This document shows positions 15,807 through 23,704 of a DNA stretch of 64,000 nucleotides, piece by piece. The stretch lies in assembly GCF_001280065.1 (NCBI RefSeq), contig NZ_LGEA01000091.1, forward strand, positions 310,001-374,000. The letters are read 5' to 3'. The notes under the pieces were generated by a model, which was not told where the DNA came from, did no database searches, and saw only the letters and a program-made list of their open reading frames with translations. Each line of letters begins with the position of its first letter. Position 1 is the first letter of the stretch. Made by a program: the position numbers and the translations under genes. The stretch is from Streptomyces sp. NRRL B-1140. GTDB lineage: Bacteria; Actinomycetota; Actinomycetes; Streptomycetales; Streptomycetaceae.

Positions 15807-17450
15807 TCAGGAGGGCGGGTTGCCCGTGGAGACGCTGAGTTCGATCTCGGGCATCTCCTTGGGGTCGACGTCGGTGTCGGCGGACGGGAACTGGTTCATG
15901 ACCGTGCCGTCGCCGTAGGTGTTCTCGTCGACCTTCTTCTCGTTCACTTCCCAGCCGGCCGCCTGCAGACAGGCCTTGACCGACTTGATGTTCTTGAACT
16001 TGAAGTCCGGGATCTGGATCTTGTCGGGGTCGTTGTAGGACTCCCGCGGCTCCGTGCACTCCTCGGTGTCGATCGTCTTCGAGGTGTCCGGGCCGCGGTA
16101 GCCGGGCTTCTTCTCCGCCGACGCCGAGGCGCTCGCGCCGGTGCCGCCGCCCTTGTCGTCCTCGCTGCCGCCGTTCAGCAGCAGTGCCGTGACGAGGCCG
16201 CCGACCGCGACGACGGACACGATGACCGAACCGATGATCACCGGCTTGTTGTTCCGGCCGCCGCCGGAGGAGCCGGCCGCGGTCGAGGGCGACAGGTTGT
16301 ACGGCGGCGGGGTCGACGGGCCGGGCTGCGGGGAGTACCCCGCCGGGGACGGCGTCTGGTAGCCGCCCTGCTGCGGGTAGCCGTACGCCGGGGACGGCCC
16401 CGTCGGGGCGGGCGTGCCGTACGGGTTCGGGGGCGGGGTCGGCTGGTACGGCGTCTGCACCTGGCCCGAGGGCGCCGGGGTCGCCTGGTCGACCGGCGGG
16501 AACACGGCCGAGCCGACGCCCGCGCCGCTGGGGGCCTGGGTGCCCGGGACGATGCTCGGCGGCGCGGCCTGGAAGGACGCGGCCACCCGCAGGCACTCGT
16601 CGCGCATGGCCTCGGCGCTGGGGAAGCGCTCGTTCGGGTTCTTCTTGAGCGCGCGGGCGATCAGCGCGTCCACGGCCGGGGGCAGGGAGCGGTTGACCGA
16701 GGACGGAACCGGCGGCTCCTCCTGGACGTGTGCGTACGCGATGGCCAGCGGCGAGTCCGCTTCGAACGGCAGCCGCCCGGTGACCAGCTGGAACAGCATG
16801 ATGCCCACCGAGTACAGGTCGGAGCGGGCGTCCACACCGCGGCCGAGGGCCTGTTCCGGCGAGAGGTACTGCGGGGTGCCGACGACCATGCCGGTCTGCG
16901 TCATCGACGTCACGCCGGACTGCATGGCGCGTGCGATGCCGAAGTCCATCACCTTGACCACGGCGCGCTTGGTCATCATCACGTTGCCGGGCTTGATGTC
17001 GCGGTGGACCAGGCCCATCTCGTGGCTGATCTCCAACGCGGCCAGCACGTCGGCGGTGATCTTCAGCGCCTTGTCGGCGGGCATCGCGCCCTGCTGCCGC
17101 ACGTCCTCGTCGAGCACCGAGCCGAGCGGGCGGCCCTCGACGTACTCCATGACGATGTACGGCGTCGTCATGCCGTCGAGGGTGTCCTCGCCGGTGTCGA
17201 AGACCGACACGATGTTGGTGTGCGTGAGCTTGGCCACGGACTGGGCCTCGCGGCGGAAGCGCTCGCGGAAGGCCTGTTCCCGTCCGAGATCCGTGTGAAG
17301 TGTCTTGATCGCGACCTGCCGGTCGAGCACGCTGTCGTACGCGAGGTGCACCGAGGCCATGCCGCCCTGGCCGAGGAGATCACGCAGCTGATAGCGGCCG
17401 CCGGCGAGCGCCCGCCCCGCGTACTGGCCCTGTGCGCCGTCCTGGCTCAT
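15807..17450 (-). CDS. PknB-type Ser/Thr protein kinase with one PASTA domain
   Basis: 547 residues. The cytosolic kinase domain (about 18-280) shows a glycine loop GQGGMAS, the ATP lysine in VAIK, the catalytic HRDIKPGN (H149), DFG and the APE-like GTPQYLSPE. A Pro/Gln/Tyr-rich linker (about 300-395) follows, then a membrane helix (VIIGSVIVSVVAVGGLVTALLL, about 401-424). The extracellular C-terminus has one PASTA-like repeat (KSVKACLQAAGWEV ... NQFPSADTDVDP), which in PknB homologues senses peptidoglycan or lipid II. ATG 17450 is preferred to the upstream in-frame codons. It diverges from a second kinase at 17818. From memory these correspond to SCO3821 and SCO3820. Confidence 0.92.
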   Translation of the reverse strand: MSQDGAQGQYAGRALAGGRYQLRDLLGQGGMASVHLAYDSVLDRQVAIKTLHTDLGREQAFRERFRREAQSVAKLTHTNIVSVFDTGEDTLDGMTTPYIVMEYVEGRPLGSVLDEDVRQQGAMPADKALKITADVLAALEISHEMGLVHRDIKPGNVMMTKRAVVKVMDFGIARAMQSGVTSMTQTGMVVGTPQYLSPEQALGRGVDARSDLYSVGIMLFQLVTGRLPFEADSPLAIAYAHVQEEPPVPSSVNRSLPPAVDALIARALKKNPNERFPSAEAMRDECLRVAASFQAAPPSIVPGTQAPSGAGVGSAVFPPVDQATPAPSGQVQTPYQPTPPPNPYGTPAPTGPSPAYGYPQQGGYQTPSPAGYSPQPGPSTPPPYNLSPSTAAGSSGGGRNNKPVIIGSVIVSVVAVGGLVTALLLNGGSEDDKGGGTGASASASAEKKPGYRGPDTSKTIDTEECTEPRESYNDPDKIQIPDFKFKNIKSVKACLQAAGWEVNEKKVDENTYGDGTVMNQFPSADTDVDPKEMPEIELSVSTGNPPS

Positions 17451-17490
17451 GTCCCGTTTCCCCCGTAGCCCTTGAGGCGCCGCCGACTTC

Positions 17491-17511
17491 GCTGATCCGC
17501 CGCAGATCAGC
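17491..17511. promoter_or_regulatory. Short inverted repeat between the divergent kinases
   Basis: GCTGATC and GATCAGC are perfect 7-bp arms around CGCCGCA, 41 bp upstream of the PASTA-kinase start. It may be an operator or a leader hairpin. The rest of 17451-17686 shows no gene. Confidence 0.35.
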
Positions 17512-17686
17512 CGTCGATCCGTCGTTGATCCAAACCGCCATTCCCGGCCAAGTCTGCCCCAGGGCACCGACACGTCAAGCTCGGTGCCCGTTCCGTGACC
17601 GTACGCGAAAGAAGCGTCGCGGAAGCGTTACCGGGGGCGTACGGCCGGGACACGGAATTTGCACGACGGTAAGGAGTGAAGGTTTC

Positions 17687-17818
17687 ATGGCCGGTCCGTC
17701 TCGTGCCGGTTCCGGCGCCCCTTCCCGGGCCGGAGGCTTGCGCGGAGGCTGTAGCGTGGCCGACGGAGACCGTAACAACACCGCGCGCACCGCGGGCAGA
17801 AACGACGGCGAGGACTGA
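17687..17818 (+). CDS. Possible 43-residue leader ORF coupled to the downstream kinase
   Basis: ATG 17687 has AAGGAG (17671-17676) at ideal distance, a better ribosome-binding sequence than the kinase's own. The frame reads MAGPSRAGSGAPSRAGGLRG and continues to TGA 17816-17818, whose last base is the A of the kinase ATG (TGATG). Such an overlap is typical of termination-reinitiation coupling. The peptide is Gly/Ser/Arg/Asp-rich with no family or membrane segment. It may be a real small protein, a regulatory leader, or chance. Confidence 0.4.
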   Translation: MAGPSRAGSGAPSRAGGLRGGCSVADGDRNNTARTAGRNDGED

Positions 17819-19416
17819 TGGCACAGCAGCAGCGCGCTCAGGGCCCGTCCGACCCCGAGGGCACTGGCGGCGGCATGTCGGAGGCGCCGGAGTCCTGGGG
17901 GAACGGCGGACTGGTCGGGGACGGCCGGTACCGGCTGACCCGCAGACTCGGCCGGGGCGGCATGGCCGAGGTGTTCGCAGCCGAGGACGTCCGCCTCGGA
18001 CGCACCGTCGCGGTCAAGCTGCTCCGCTCCGACCTCGCCGAGGACCCGGTTTCCAAGGCGCGCTTCACCCGCGAGGCCCAGTCGGTGGCCGGCCTCAACC
18101 ATCACGCGATCGTCGCCGTGTACGACTCCGGCGAGGACTTCGTCGGCGGCCAGTCCGTGCCGTACATCGTCATGGAGATCGTCGAGGGCCGCACCATCCG
18201 CGACCTGCTGCTGAACGCGGAGGCGCCCGGCCCCGAGCAGGCGCTGATCATCGTCTCGGGCGTCCTGGAGGCGCTCGCCTACTCGCACCAGCACGGCATC
18301 GTGCACCGCGACATCAAGCCCGCCAACGTCATCATCACGCACAACGGCGCCGTGAAGGTGATGGACTTCGGCATCGCCCGCGCCCTGCACGGCGCGTCCA
18401 CGACCATGACGCAGACCGGCATGGTCATGGGCACCCCGCAGTACCTCTCCCCCGAGCAGGCGCTCGGCAAGGCGGTCGACCACCGCTCCGACCTGTACGC
18501 GACGGGCTGCCTGCTCTACGAACTCCTCGCGCTGCGCCCGCCCTTCACCGGCGAGACGCCGCTGTCCGTGGTCTACCAGCACGTGCAGGACATCCCGACC
18601 CCACCGTCCGAGGTCTCCGACGCCTGCCCGCCGGAGCTGGACGGCATGGTCATGCGCTCCCTCGCCAAGGAGCCCGACGACCGCTTCCAGACGGCGGAGG
18701 AGATGCGCGGGCTGGTCCAGTACGCGCTCCAGATGCTCTACGACCAGGGCGGCCACACCGGCACCTGGAACACCGGCCCCGTCGGCGTGCACGACGGCCG
18801 GAACACCCCCTCGGGCGGCTTCGCCGGTGCGACGGCCGTGATGGGGCACCCCGGGGACGTCTCCGGCACCGCGCAGATCCCCTCGCCGATCCTGCCCGGC
18901 GGCTACGGCGGCGGGGACGACGGCGGCTTCGAGGGCCACGGCAACAAGGGCAGCGGCCGCGGCAAGCTCTGGATCCTCGCCGTGCTCGCGGTGATCGCCA
19001 TCGCCGCGGGCGTCGCCCTGGCGCTGCAGAACACCGGCGGTGACAAGGACGGCCCGAGCAAGGAGCAGAAGCCGACCGCCACGCAGACCAAAGAGAAGAA
19101 GACGCCCAGCGAGACGCCGAGCGACGACGACACCGGCCAGCCGACCGACACCGAAACGGACACCGGAACCGGCACCGGCTCGGGCAACGGCAACTGGACG
19201 CCGACCTACAGGCCGTCCCCCACGCCGACGCAGAGTGCTCCCGCCTCGCCCACCGGCGAGCCGACGGGCCAGCCGACCAGCGCGGATCCGACCGGCGAGC
19301 CGACGGACGAGCAGCCCACGGATCCGGGTACCCCGACCGACGACACCGGCGGTGCCGACGGGGGCGGCGGCACCACGGAGGGCATCGTGGGCGGCGCGGG
19401 CGGCGGCGAAGGCTGA
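17818..19416 (+). CDS. Membrane Ser/Thr protein kinase with Thr/Pro-rich extracellular tail
   Basis: 532 residues. The kinase domain (about 38-300) has GRGGMAEV, ATP lysine K67 in VAVK, catalytic HRDIKPAN (H163, D165), DFGIARA and GTPQYLSPEQ, so all catalytic residues are present. After a Gly-rich juxtamembrane stretch comes one membrane helix (about 384-405, LWILAVLAVIAIAAGVALAL). The outer 125 residues are Thr/Pro/Asp-rich with PTGEPTGQPT-like repeats and end GGAGGGEG. Unlike the neighbouring kinase it has no PASTA domain, so its signal is unknown. A small ORF ends exactly at its start codon. A strong hairpin follows at 19439-19482. Confidence 0.92.
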   Translation: MAQQQRAQGPSDPEGTGGGMSEAPESWGNGGLVGDGRYRLTRRLGRGGMAEVFAAEDVRLGRTVAVKLLRSDLAEDPVSKARFTREAQSVAGLNHHAIVAVYDSGEDFVGGQSVPYIVMEIVEGRTIRDLLLNAEAPGPEQALIIVSGVLEALAYSHQHGIVHRDIKPANVIITHNGAVKVMDFGIARALHGASTTMTQTGMVMGTPQYLSPEQALGKAVDHRSDLYATGCLLYELLALRPPFTGETPLSVVYQHVQDIPTPPSEVSDACPPELDGMVMRSLAKEPDDRFQTAEEMRGLVQYALQMLYDQGGHTGTWNTGPVGVHDGRNTPSGGFAGATAVMGHPGDVSGTAQIPSPILPGGYGGGDDGGFEGHGNKGSGRGKLWILAVLAVIAIAAGVALALQNTGGDKDGPSKEQKPTATQTKEKKTPSETPSDDDTGQPTDTETDTGTGTGSGNGNWTPTYRPSPTPTQSAPASPTGEPTGQPTSADPTGEPTDEQPTDPGTPTDDTGGADGGGGTTEGIVGGAGGGEG

Positions 19417-19438
19417 TCCCGCTGCTCAACGGCATGAT

Positions 19439-19482
19439 CCACGCGCGCGTGGGACCCGGGAACGGGACCCACGCGCGCGTGG
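19439..19482. terminator. Strong terminator after the kinase gene
   Basis: Arms of 20 nt (CCACGCGCGCGTGGGACCCG and its complement with one mismatch) are separated by GGAA. Each arm is also internally self-complementary, so cruciform or alternating CG structures are possible. Confidence 0.85.
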
Positions 19483-19811
19483 CGTTTCGGGTACGCCGAA
19501 AAGAGGACTCTTCCCGTGACCTGGGTCACCGGGTTAACGTGCGGTTGCTCCGGCCTCCTGCAAGGCTGTGACCAGGGCCCCTTCCACGCCTTTCCGATTT
19601 ACTTGGAAATCCAAGCAAAATCGCAGGTCAGGTGGGGTTTCACAGAAATGTGGCGCACTGGGTAACGTGCTTTCTGCAGGGCGCTCGCCGGGGCACCTGC
19701 AACGCCTGTACCCGGCCGAGCGGCACCCACCCCGTGCCCCGTGGGTCGAGAACAGGTGAGCCGCACTGGCCTACCGGCAACCCCGGGGGCCGGACCGACG
19801 GAGGAGCACAC
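19483..19811. other. Gene-free leader region of the second bkd operon
   Basis: About 330 bp without a convincing gene, notable for an A/T-rich patch at 19590-19650 in a very G+C-rich chromosome. GGGTTAACGTGC (about 19531) and GGGTAACGTGC (about 19662) form a loose direct repeat that flanks the palindrome at 19602-19615. Open frames here are extensions of bkdA without coding bias. It most likely holds the operon promoter and leader. Confidence 0.5.
19602..19615. promoter_or_regulatory. Palindrome upstream of the second bkd operon
   Basis: CTTGGAAATCCAAG has perfect 6-bp arms with an AA centre, and the flanks extend it to TTACTTGGAAATCCAAGCAA with two mismatches. It lies 197 bp before the bkdA start in an A/T-rich patch. 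It does not resemble the operators of the first bkd operon. Confidence 0.5.
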
Positions 19812-21008
19812 GTGACCGTGGAGAGCACTGCCGCGCGCACACCGCGACGCAGCGCCGGAAGCAAGGCCGGCACCACCGGCACCAAGCGCACCACCCGCAC
19901 GCCTGCCAAGAAGGACGCCAAGGGCACCGAGCCCCAGCTCGTGCAGCTGCTGACGCCCGAGGGCAAGCGCGTCAAGAACGCCGAGTACGACAAGTACGTC
20001 GCCGGTATCACTCCGGAAGAGCTCCGCGGCCTCTACCGCGACATGGTGCTCACCCGCCGCTTCGACGCCGAGGCCACCTCCCTGCAGCGCCAGGGCGAGC
20101 TGGGCCTGTGGGCGTCCCTGCTCGGCCAGGAGGCCGCCCAGATCGGGTCCGGCAGGGCCACCCGGGAGGACGACTACGTCTTCCCGACCTACCGCGAGCA
20201 CGGCGTGGCCTGGTGCCGCGGCGTCGACCCGGCCAACCTGCTCGGGATGTTCCGCGGTGTGAACAACGGCGGCTGGGACCCCAACAGCAACAACTTCCAG
20301 CTGTACACGATCGTCATCGGCTCCCAGACGCTGCACGCCACCGGCTACGCGATGGGCGTCGCCAAGGACGGTGCCGACAGCGCGGTGATCGCCTACTTCG
20401 GCGACGGCGCCTCCAGCCAGGGCGACGTGGCCGAGTCCTTCACCTTCTCCGCGGTGTACAACGCCCCGGTCGTGTTCTTCTGCCAGAACAACCAGTGGGC
20501 CATCTCCGAGCCCACCGAGAAGCAGTCCCGCGTCCCGATCTACCAGCGCGCCCAAGGCTTCGGCTTCCCGGGCGTCCGGGTCGACGGCAACGACGTGCTC
20601 GGGGTCCTCGCGGTCACCCGCTGGGCCCTGGAGCGGGCCCGCAACGGCGAGGGCCCCACCCTCGTCGAGGCGTTCACCTACCGCATGGGCGCCCACACCA
20701 CCTCCGACGACCCGACCCGCTACCGGGGCGACGAGGAGCGCCAGGCCTGGGAGGCCAAGGACCCGATCCTGCGCCTGCGCCGCTACCTGGAGGCGTCAAA
20801 CCACGCGGACGAGGGATTCTTCCAGGAACTGGAGGCCGAGTCCGAGGCGTTGGGCAAACGAGTGCGCGAGGCGGTCCGTGCCATGCCGGACCCGGACCAC
20901 TTCGCGATCTTCGAGAACGCCTACGCGGACGGACACGCGCTCGTGGACGAGGAGCGTGCCCAGTTCGCCGCGTACCAGGCGTCGTTCGCCGACGAGGGGG
21001 GTAACTGA
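19812..21008 (+). CDS. bkdA: Branched-chain 2-oxoacid dehydrogenase E1 alpha (second bkd operon)
   Basis: 398 residues. GTG 19812 follows GGAGGAG by 5 nt; GTG 19818 is a close alternative. The first 45 residues are a Lys/Thr/Ala-rich basic extension absent from the other copy. The E1 alpha fold then begins near LVQLLTPEGKRV, with the ThDP motif GDGASSQGD and QNNQWAISEP, and a loop RMGAHTTSDDPTRYRG. It is the first gene of a complete bkdABC operon, 2 nt from bkdB, and corresponds from memory to S. coelicolor bkdA1. The product works with BkdB and BkdC to convert 2-oxoisovalerate and related acids to acyl-CoA starters. Confidence 0.9.
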   Translation: MTVESTAARTPRRSAGSKAGTTGTKRTTRTPAKKDAKGTEPQLVQLLTPEGKRVKNAEYDKYVAGITPEELRGLYRDMVLTRRFDAEATSLQRQGELGLWASLLGQEAAQIGSGRATREDDYVFPTYREHGVAWCRGVDPANLLGMFRGVNNGGWDPNSNNFQLYTIVIGSQTLHATGYAMGVAKDGADSAVIAYFGDGASSQGDVAESFTFSAVYNAPVVFFCQNNQWAISEPTEKQSRVPIYQRAQGFGFPGVRVDGNDVLGVLAVTRWALERARNGEGPTLVEAFTYRMGAHTTSDDPTRYRGDEERQAWEAKDPILRLRRYLEASNHADEGFFQELEAESEALGKRVREAVRAMPDPDHFAIFENAYADGHALVDEERAQFAAYQASFADEGGN

Positions 21009-21009
21009 G

Positions 21010-21987
21010 ATGGCCGACAAGATGGCACTGGCCAAGGCGATCAACGAGTCGCTGCGCCGCGCCCTGGAGTCCGACCCCAAGGTCCTGATCATGGGCGAGG
21101 ACGTCGGCAAGCTCGGCGGCGTCTTCCGGGTGACGGACGGCCTGCAGAAGGACTTCGGCGAGAGCCGCGTCATCGACACCCCGCTCGCCGAGTCGGGCAT
21201 CGTCGGCACGGCGATCGGCCTGGCCCTGCGCGGATACCGCCCGGTGGTGGAGATCCAGTTCGACGGCTTCGTCTTCCCCGCGTACGACCAGATCGTCACG
21301 CAGCTCGCGAAGATGCACGCCCGTTCCCTGGGCAAGGTCAAGCTCCCGGTCGTCGTGCGCATCCCGTACGGCGGCGGCATCGGCGCGGTGGAACACCACT
21401 CCGAGTCCCCCGAGGCGCTCTTCGCGCACGTGGCCGGCCTGAAGATCGTCAGCCCGTCGAACGCGTCGGACGCGTACTGGATGATGCAGCAGGCCATCCA
21501 GAGCGACGACCCGGTGATCTTCTTCGAGCCCAAGCGCCGCTACTGGGACAAGGGCGAGGTCGCCACGGAGGCGATCCCGGGCCCGCTGCACAAGGCCCAG
21601 GTGGTCCGCGAGGGCACGGACCTCACCCTGGCCGCCTACGGGCCGATGGTGAAGCTCTGCCAGGAGGTCGCGGACGCGGCCGCCGAGGAGGGCAAGAACC
21701 TGGAGGTCCTGGACCTGCGCTCGGTCTCGCCCCTCGACTTCGACTCGATCCAGGCGTCGGTGGAGAAGACCCGCCGCCTGGTCGTCGTCCACGAGGCGCC
21801 GGTGTTCTTCGGGTCGGGCGCGGAGATCGCCGCGCGGATCACCGAGCGCTGCTTCTACCACCTCGAGGCCCCGGTGCTCCGGGTCGGCGGCTACCACGCG
21901 CCGTACCCGTCGGCCCGCCTGGAGGAGGAGTACCTGCCGAACCTGGACCGGGTACTGGACGCCGTCGACCGCTCGCTGGCGTACTGA
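21010..21987 (+). CDS. bkdB: Branched-chain 2-oxoacid dehydrogenase E1 beta (second bkd operon)
   Basis: 325 residues. ATG 21010 lies one base after the bkdA stop codon, with GAGGGGG just upstream inside bkdA. The fold is the same as the other BkdB: MGEDVGKLGGVFRVTDGLQ, DTPLAESGIVGTAIGLA and VVVHEAPVFFGSGAEIAARI. The two E1 beta proteins of the window are clearly paralogous and similar throughout, but differ in the C-terminal tail. It forms the alpha2beta2 E1 with the product of 19812-21008. Confidence 0.92.
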   Translation: MADKMALAKAINESLRRALESDPKVLIMGEDVGKLGGVFRVTDGLQKDFGESRVIDTPLAESGIVGTAIGLALRGYRPVVEIQFDGFVFPAYDQIVTQLAKMHARSLGKVKLPVVVRIPYGGGIGAVEHHSESPEALFAHVAGLKIVSPSNASDAYWMMQQAIQSDDPVIFFEPKRRYWDKGEVATEAIPGPLHKAQVVREGTDLTLAAYGPMVKLCQEVADAAAEEGKNLEVLDLRSVSPLDFDSIQASVEKTRRLVVVHEAPVFFGSGAEIAARITERCFYHLEAPVLRVGGYHAPYPSARLEEEYLPNLDRVLDAVDRSLAY

Positions 21988-21997
21988 GGAGAGGGTC

Positions 21998-23455
21998 GTG
22001 ACGACGATGACGGAAGCGTCCGTGCGCGAGTTCAAGATGCCCGACGTGGGCGAGGGACTCACCGAGGCCGAGATCCTCAAGTGGTACGTCCAGCCCGGCG
22101 ACGAGGTCACCGACGGCCAGGTGGTCTGCGAGGTCGAGACGGCGAAGGCGGCCGTCGAGCTGCCCATCCCGTACGACGGAGTGGTCCGGGACCTGCACTT
22201 CCCGGAGGGCACCACGGTGGACGTCGGCACGGCGATCATCGCGGTGGACGTGGGCGGCGGCAGCGCCGCGCCCGCCGCCGAGCAGCCCGCCGCCGTGCGG
22301 CCCGAGGCGGCCGCACCCGCCGAGGAGCCGAAGGCCGCGGGCTCGGGCCGCCAGCCGGTCCTGGTGGGGTACGGGGTGGCGACCTCGTCCACCCGCCGCC
22401 GCCCCCGCAAGGGCCCTGAGGTCACGGTCCAGCAGGCCTCTACGGCCGTCCAGACGGAGCTGAACGGCCACGCGCCGACGGCCCCGGCCGCGCCCGCTCC
22501 GGCCGAACCCGCCCCGGCGGCTCCGGCCGCCCCGGCCGGCGGGGAGCGCCCGCTGGCCAAGCCGCCCGTCCGCAAGCTCGCCAAGGACCTGGGCGTCGAC
22601 CTGACGAAGGTCGTCCCGACCGGCCCGGACGGCATCATCACCCGCGAGGACGTGCACGCGGCGGTCGCCGCCGCTGCGCCGGCGGCCACCGAGCCGCAGG
22701 TCGCCCCCGCCCCCGCACCCGCCGTGGCCCAGGCCCCGGCGTCGTACGACACCACGCGGGAGACCCGTATCCCGGTCAAGGGCGTCCGCAAGGCGACGGC
22801 GGCGGCGATGGTCGGCTCGGCGTTCACCGCGCCGCACGTCACGGAGTTCGTGACGGTCGACGTGACGCGCACGATGAAGCTGGTCGAGGAGCTGAAGGCC
22901 GACAAGGAGTTCGCGGGTCTGCGCGTGAACCCGCTGCTGCTGATCGCCAAGGCGCTGCTGGTCGCGATCCGGCGCAACCCGGACGTCAACGCGTCCTGGG
23001 ACGAGGCCGCCCAGGAGATCGTGGTCAAGCACTACGTGAACCTGGGCATCGCGGCCGCGACCCCACGCGGCCTGATCGTGCCGAACATCAAGGACGCCCA
23101 CGCCCAGACGCTGCCGCAGCTGGCGCAGTCGCTGGGCGAGCTGGTGGCGACGGCAAGGGACGGCAAGACGTCCCCGGCGGCCATGCAGGGCGGCACGGTC
23201 ACGATCACCAACGTCGGCGTCTTCGGCGTCGACACGGGCACGCCGATCCTCAACCCGGGCGAGTCCGCGATCCTCGCCGTCGGTGCGATCAAGCCGCAGC
23301 CGTGGGTCCACAAGGGCAAGGTGAAGCCCCGTCAGGTCACCACCCTGGCCCTGTCCTTCGACCACCGCCTGGTCGACGGCGAGCTCGGCTCGAAGGTCCT
23401 GGCCGACGTGGCGGCGATCCTTGAGCAGCCGAAGCGCCTGATCACCTGGGCGTGA
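21998..23455 (+). CDS. bkdC: Dihydrolipoamide acyltransferase E2 (second bkd operon)
   Basis: 485 residues. GTG 21998 with GAGGAGAGGG upstream. One lipoyl domain (about 8-85, VETAKAAVELP), an Ala/Pro/Glu linker, a subunit-binding domain (KPPVRKLAKDLGVDLTKVV, about 190-220), another Ala/Pro linker, and the acyltransferase core with IPVKGVRKATAAAMV and catalytic DHRLVDGE near residue 455. It ends the operon; a hairpin at 23465-23500 follows. As in the first operon, no E3 gene accompanies it. Confidence 0.92.
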   Translation: MTTMTEASVREFKMPDVGEGLTEAEILKWYVQPGDEVTDGQVVCEVETAKAAVELPIPYDGVVRDLHFPEGTTVDVGTAIIAVDVGGGSAAPAAEQPAAVRPEAAAPAEEPKAAGSGRQPVLVGYGVATSSTRRRPRKGPEVTVQQASTAVQTELNGHAPTAPAAPAPAEPAPAAPAAPAGGERPLAKPPVRKLAKDLGVDLTKVVPTGPDGIITREDVHAAVAAAAPAATEPQVAPAPAPAVAQAPASYDTTRETRIPVKGVRKATAAAMVGSAFTAPHVTEFVTVDVTRTMKLVEELKADKEFAGLRVNPLLLIAKALLVAIRRNPDVNASWDEAAQEIVVKHYVNLGIAAATPRGLIVPNIKDAHAQTLPQLAQSLGELVATARDGKTSPAAMQGGTVTITNVGVFGVDTGTPILNPGESAILAVGAIKPQPWVHKGKVKPRQVTTLALSFDHRLVDGELGSKVLADVAAILEQPKRLITWA

Positions 23456-23464
23456 GCCGACTGC

Positions 23465-23500
23465 GGCGGCCCCCTGTCCCCTTGCGGGCGGGGGGCCGCC
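23465..23500. terminator. Terminator after the second bkd operon
   Basis: GGCGGCCCCC and GGGGGCCGCC form a perfect 10-bp stem with further internal TCCC/GGG pairing, starting 9 nt after the bkdC stop codon. Confidence 0.8.
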
Positions 23501-23704
23501 GGCATCCGCACGGAAGATGAACCGGCGGTTCGCGGATGAGCACAACAATCCCCTGGAACCCACCCAAGTACCGCACAGTAAGCGGTTTATCCGGACATAC
23601 GATCAAGCTCTCCACGAGATCGACCACTCGCCCGGCGTCCCGGGGGAGTCCGGTTCCGGGCTGCGACGGGCGCGGTCACTCCCTCGAAAGCGAGTGAACC
23701 CCCC

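Noticed and set aside
19633..19646. GTTTCACAGAAAT-like sequence resembling parS
   Set aside because: The CACGTG centre is missing; parS sites in Streptomyces keep it.
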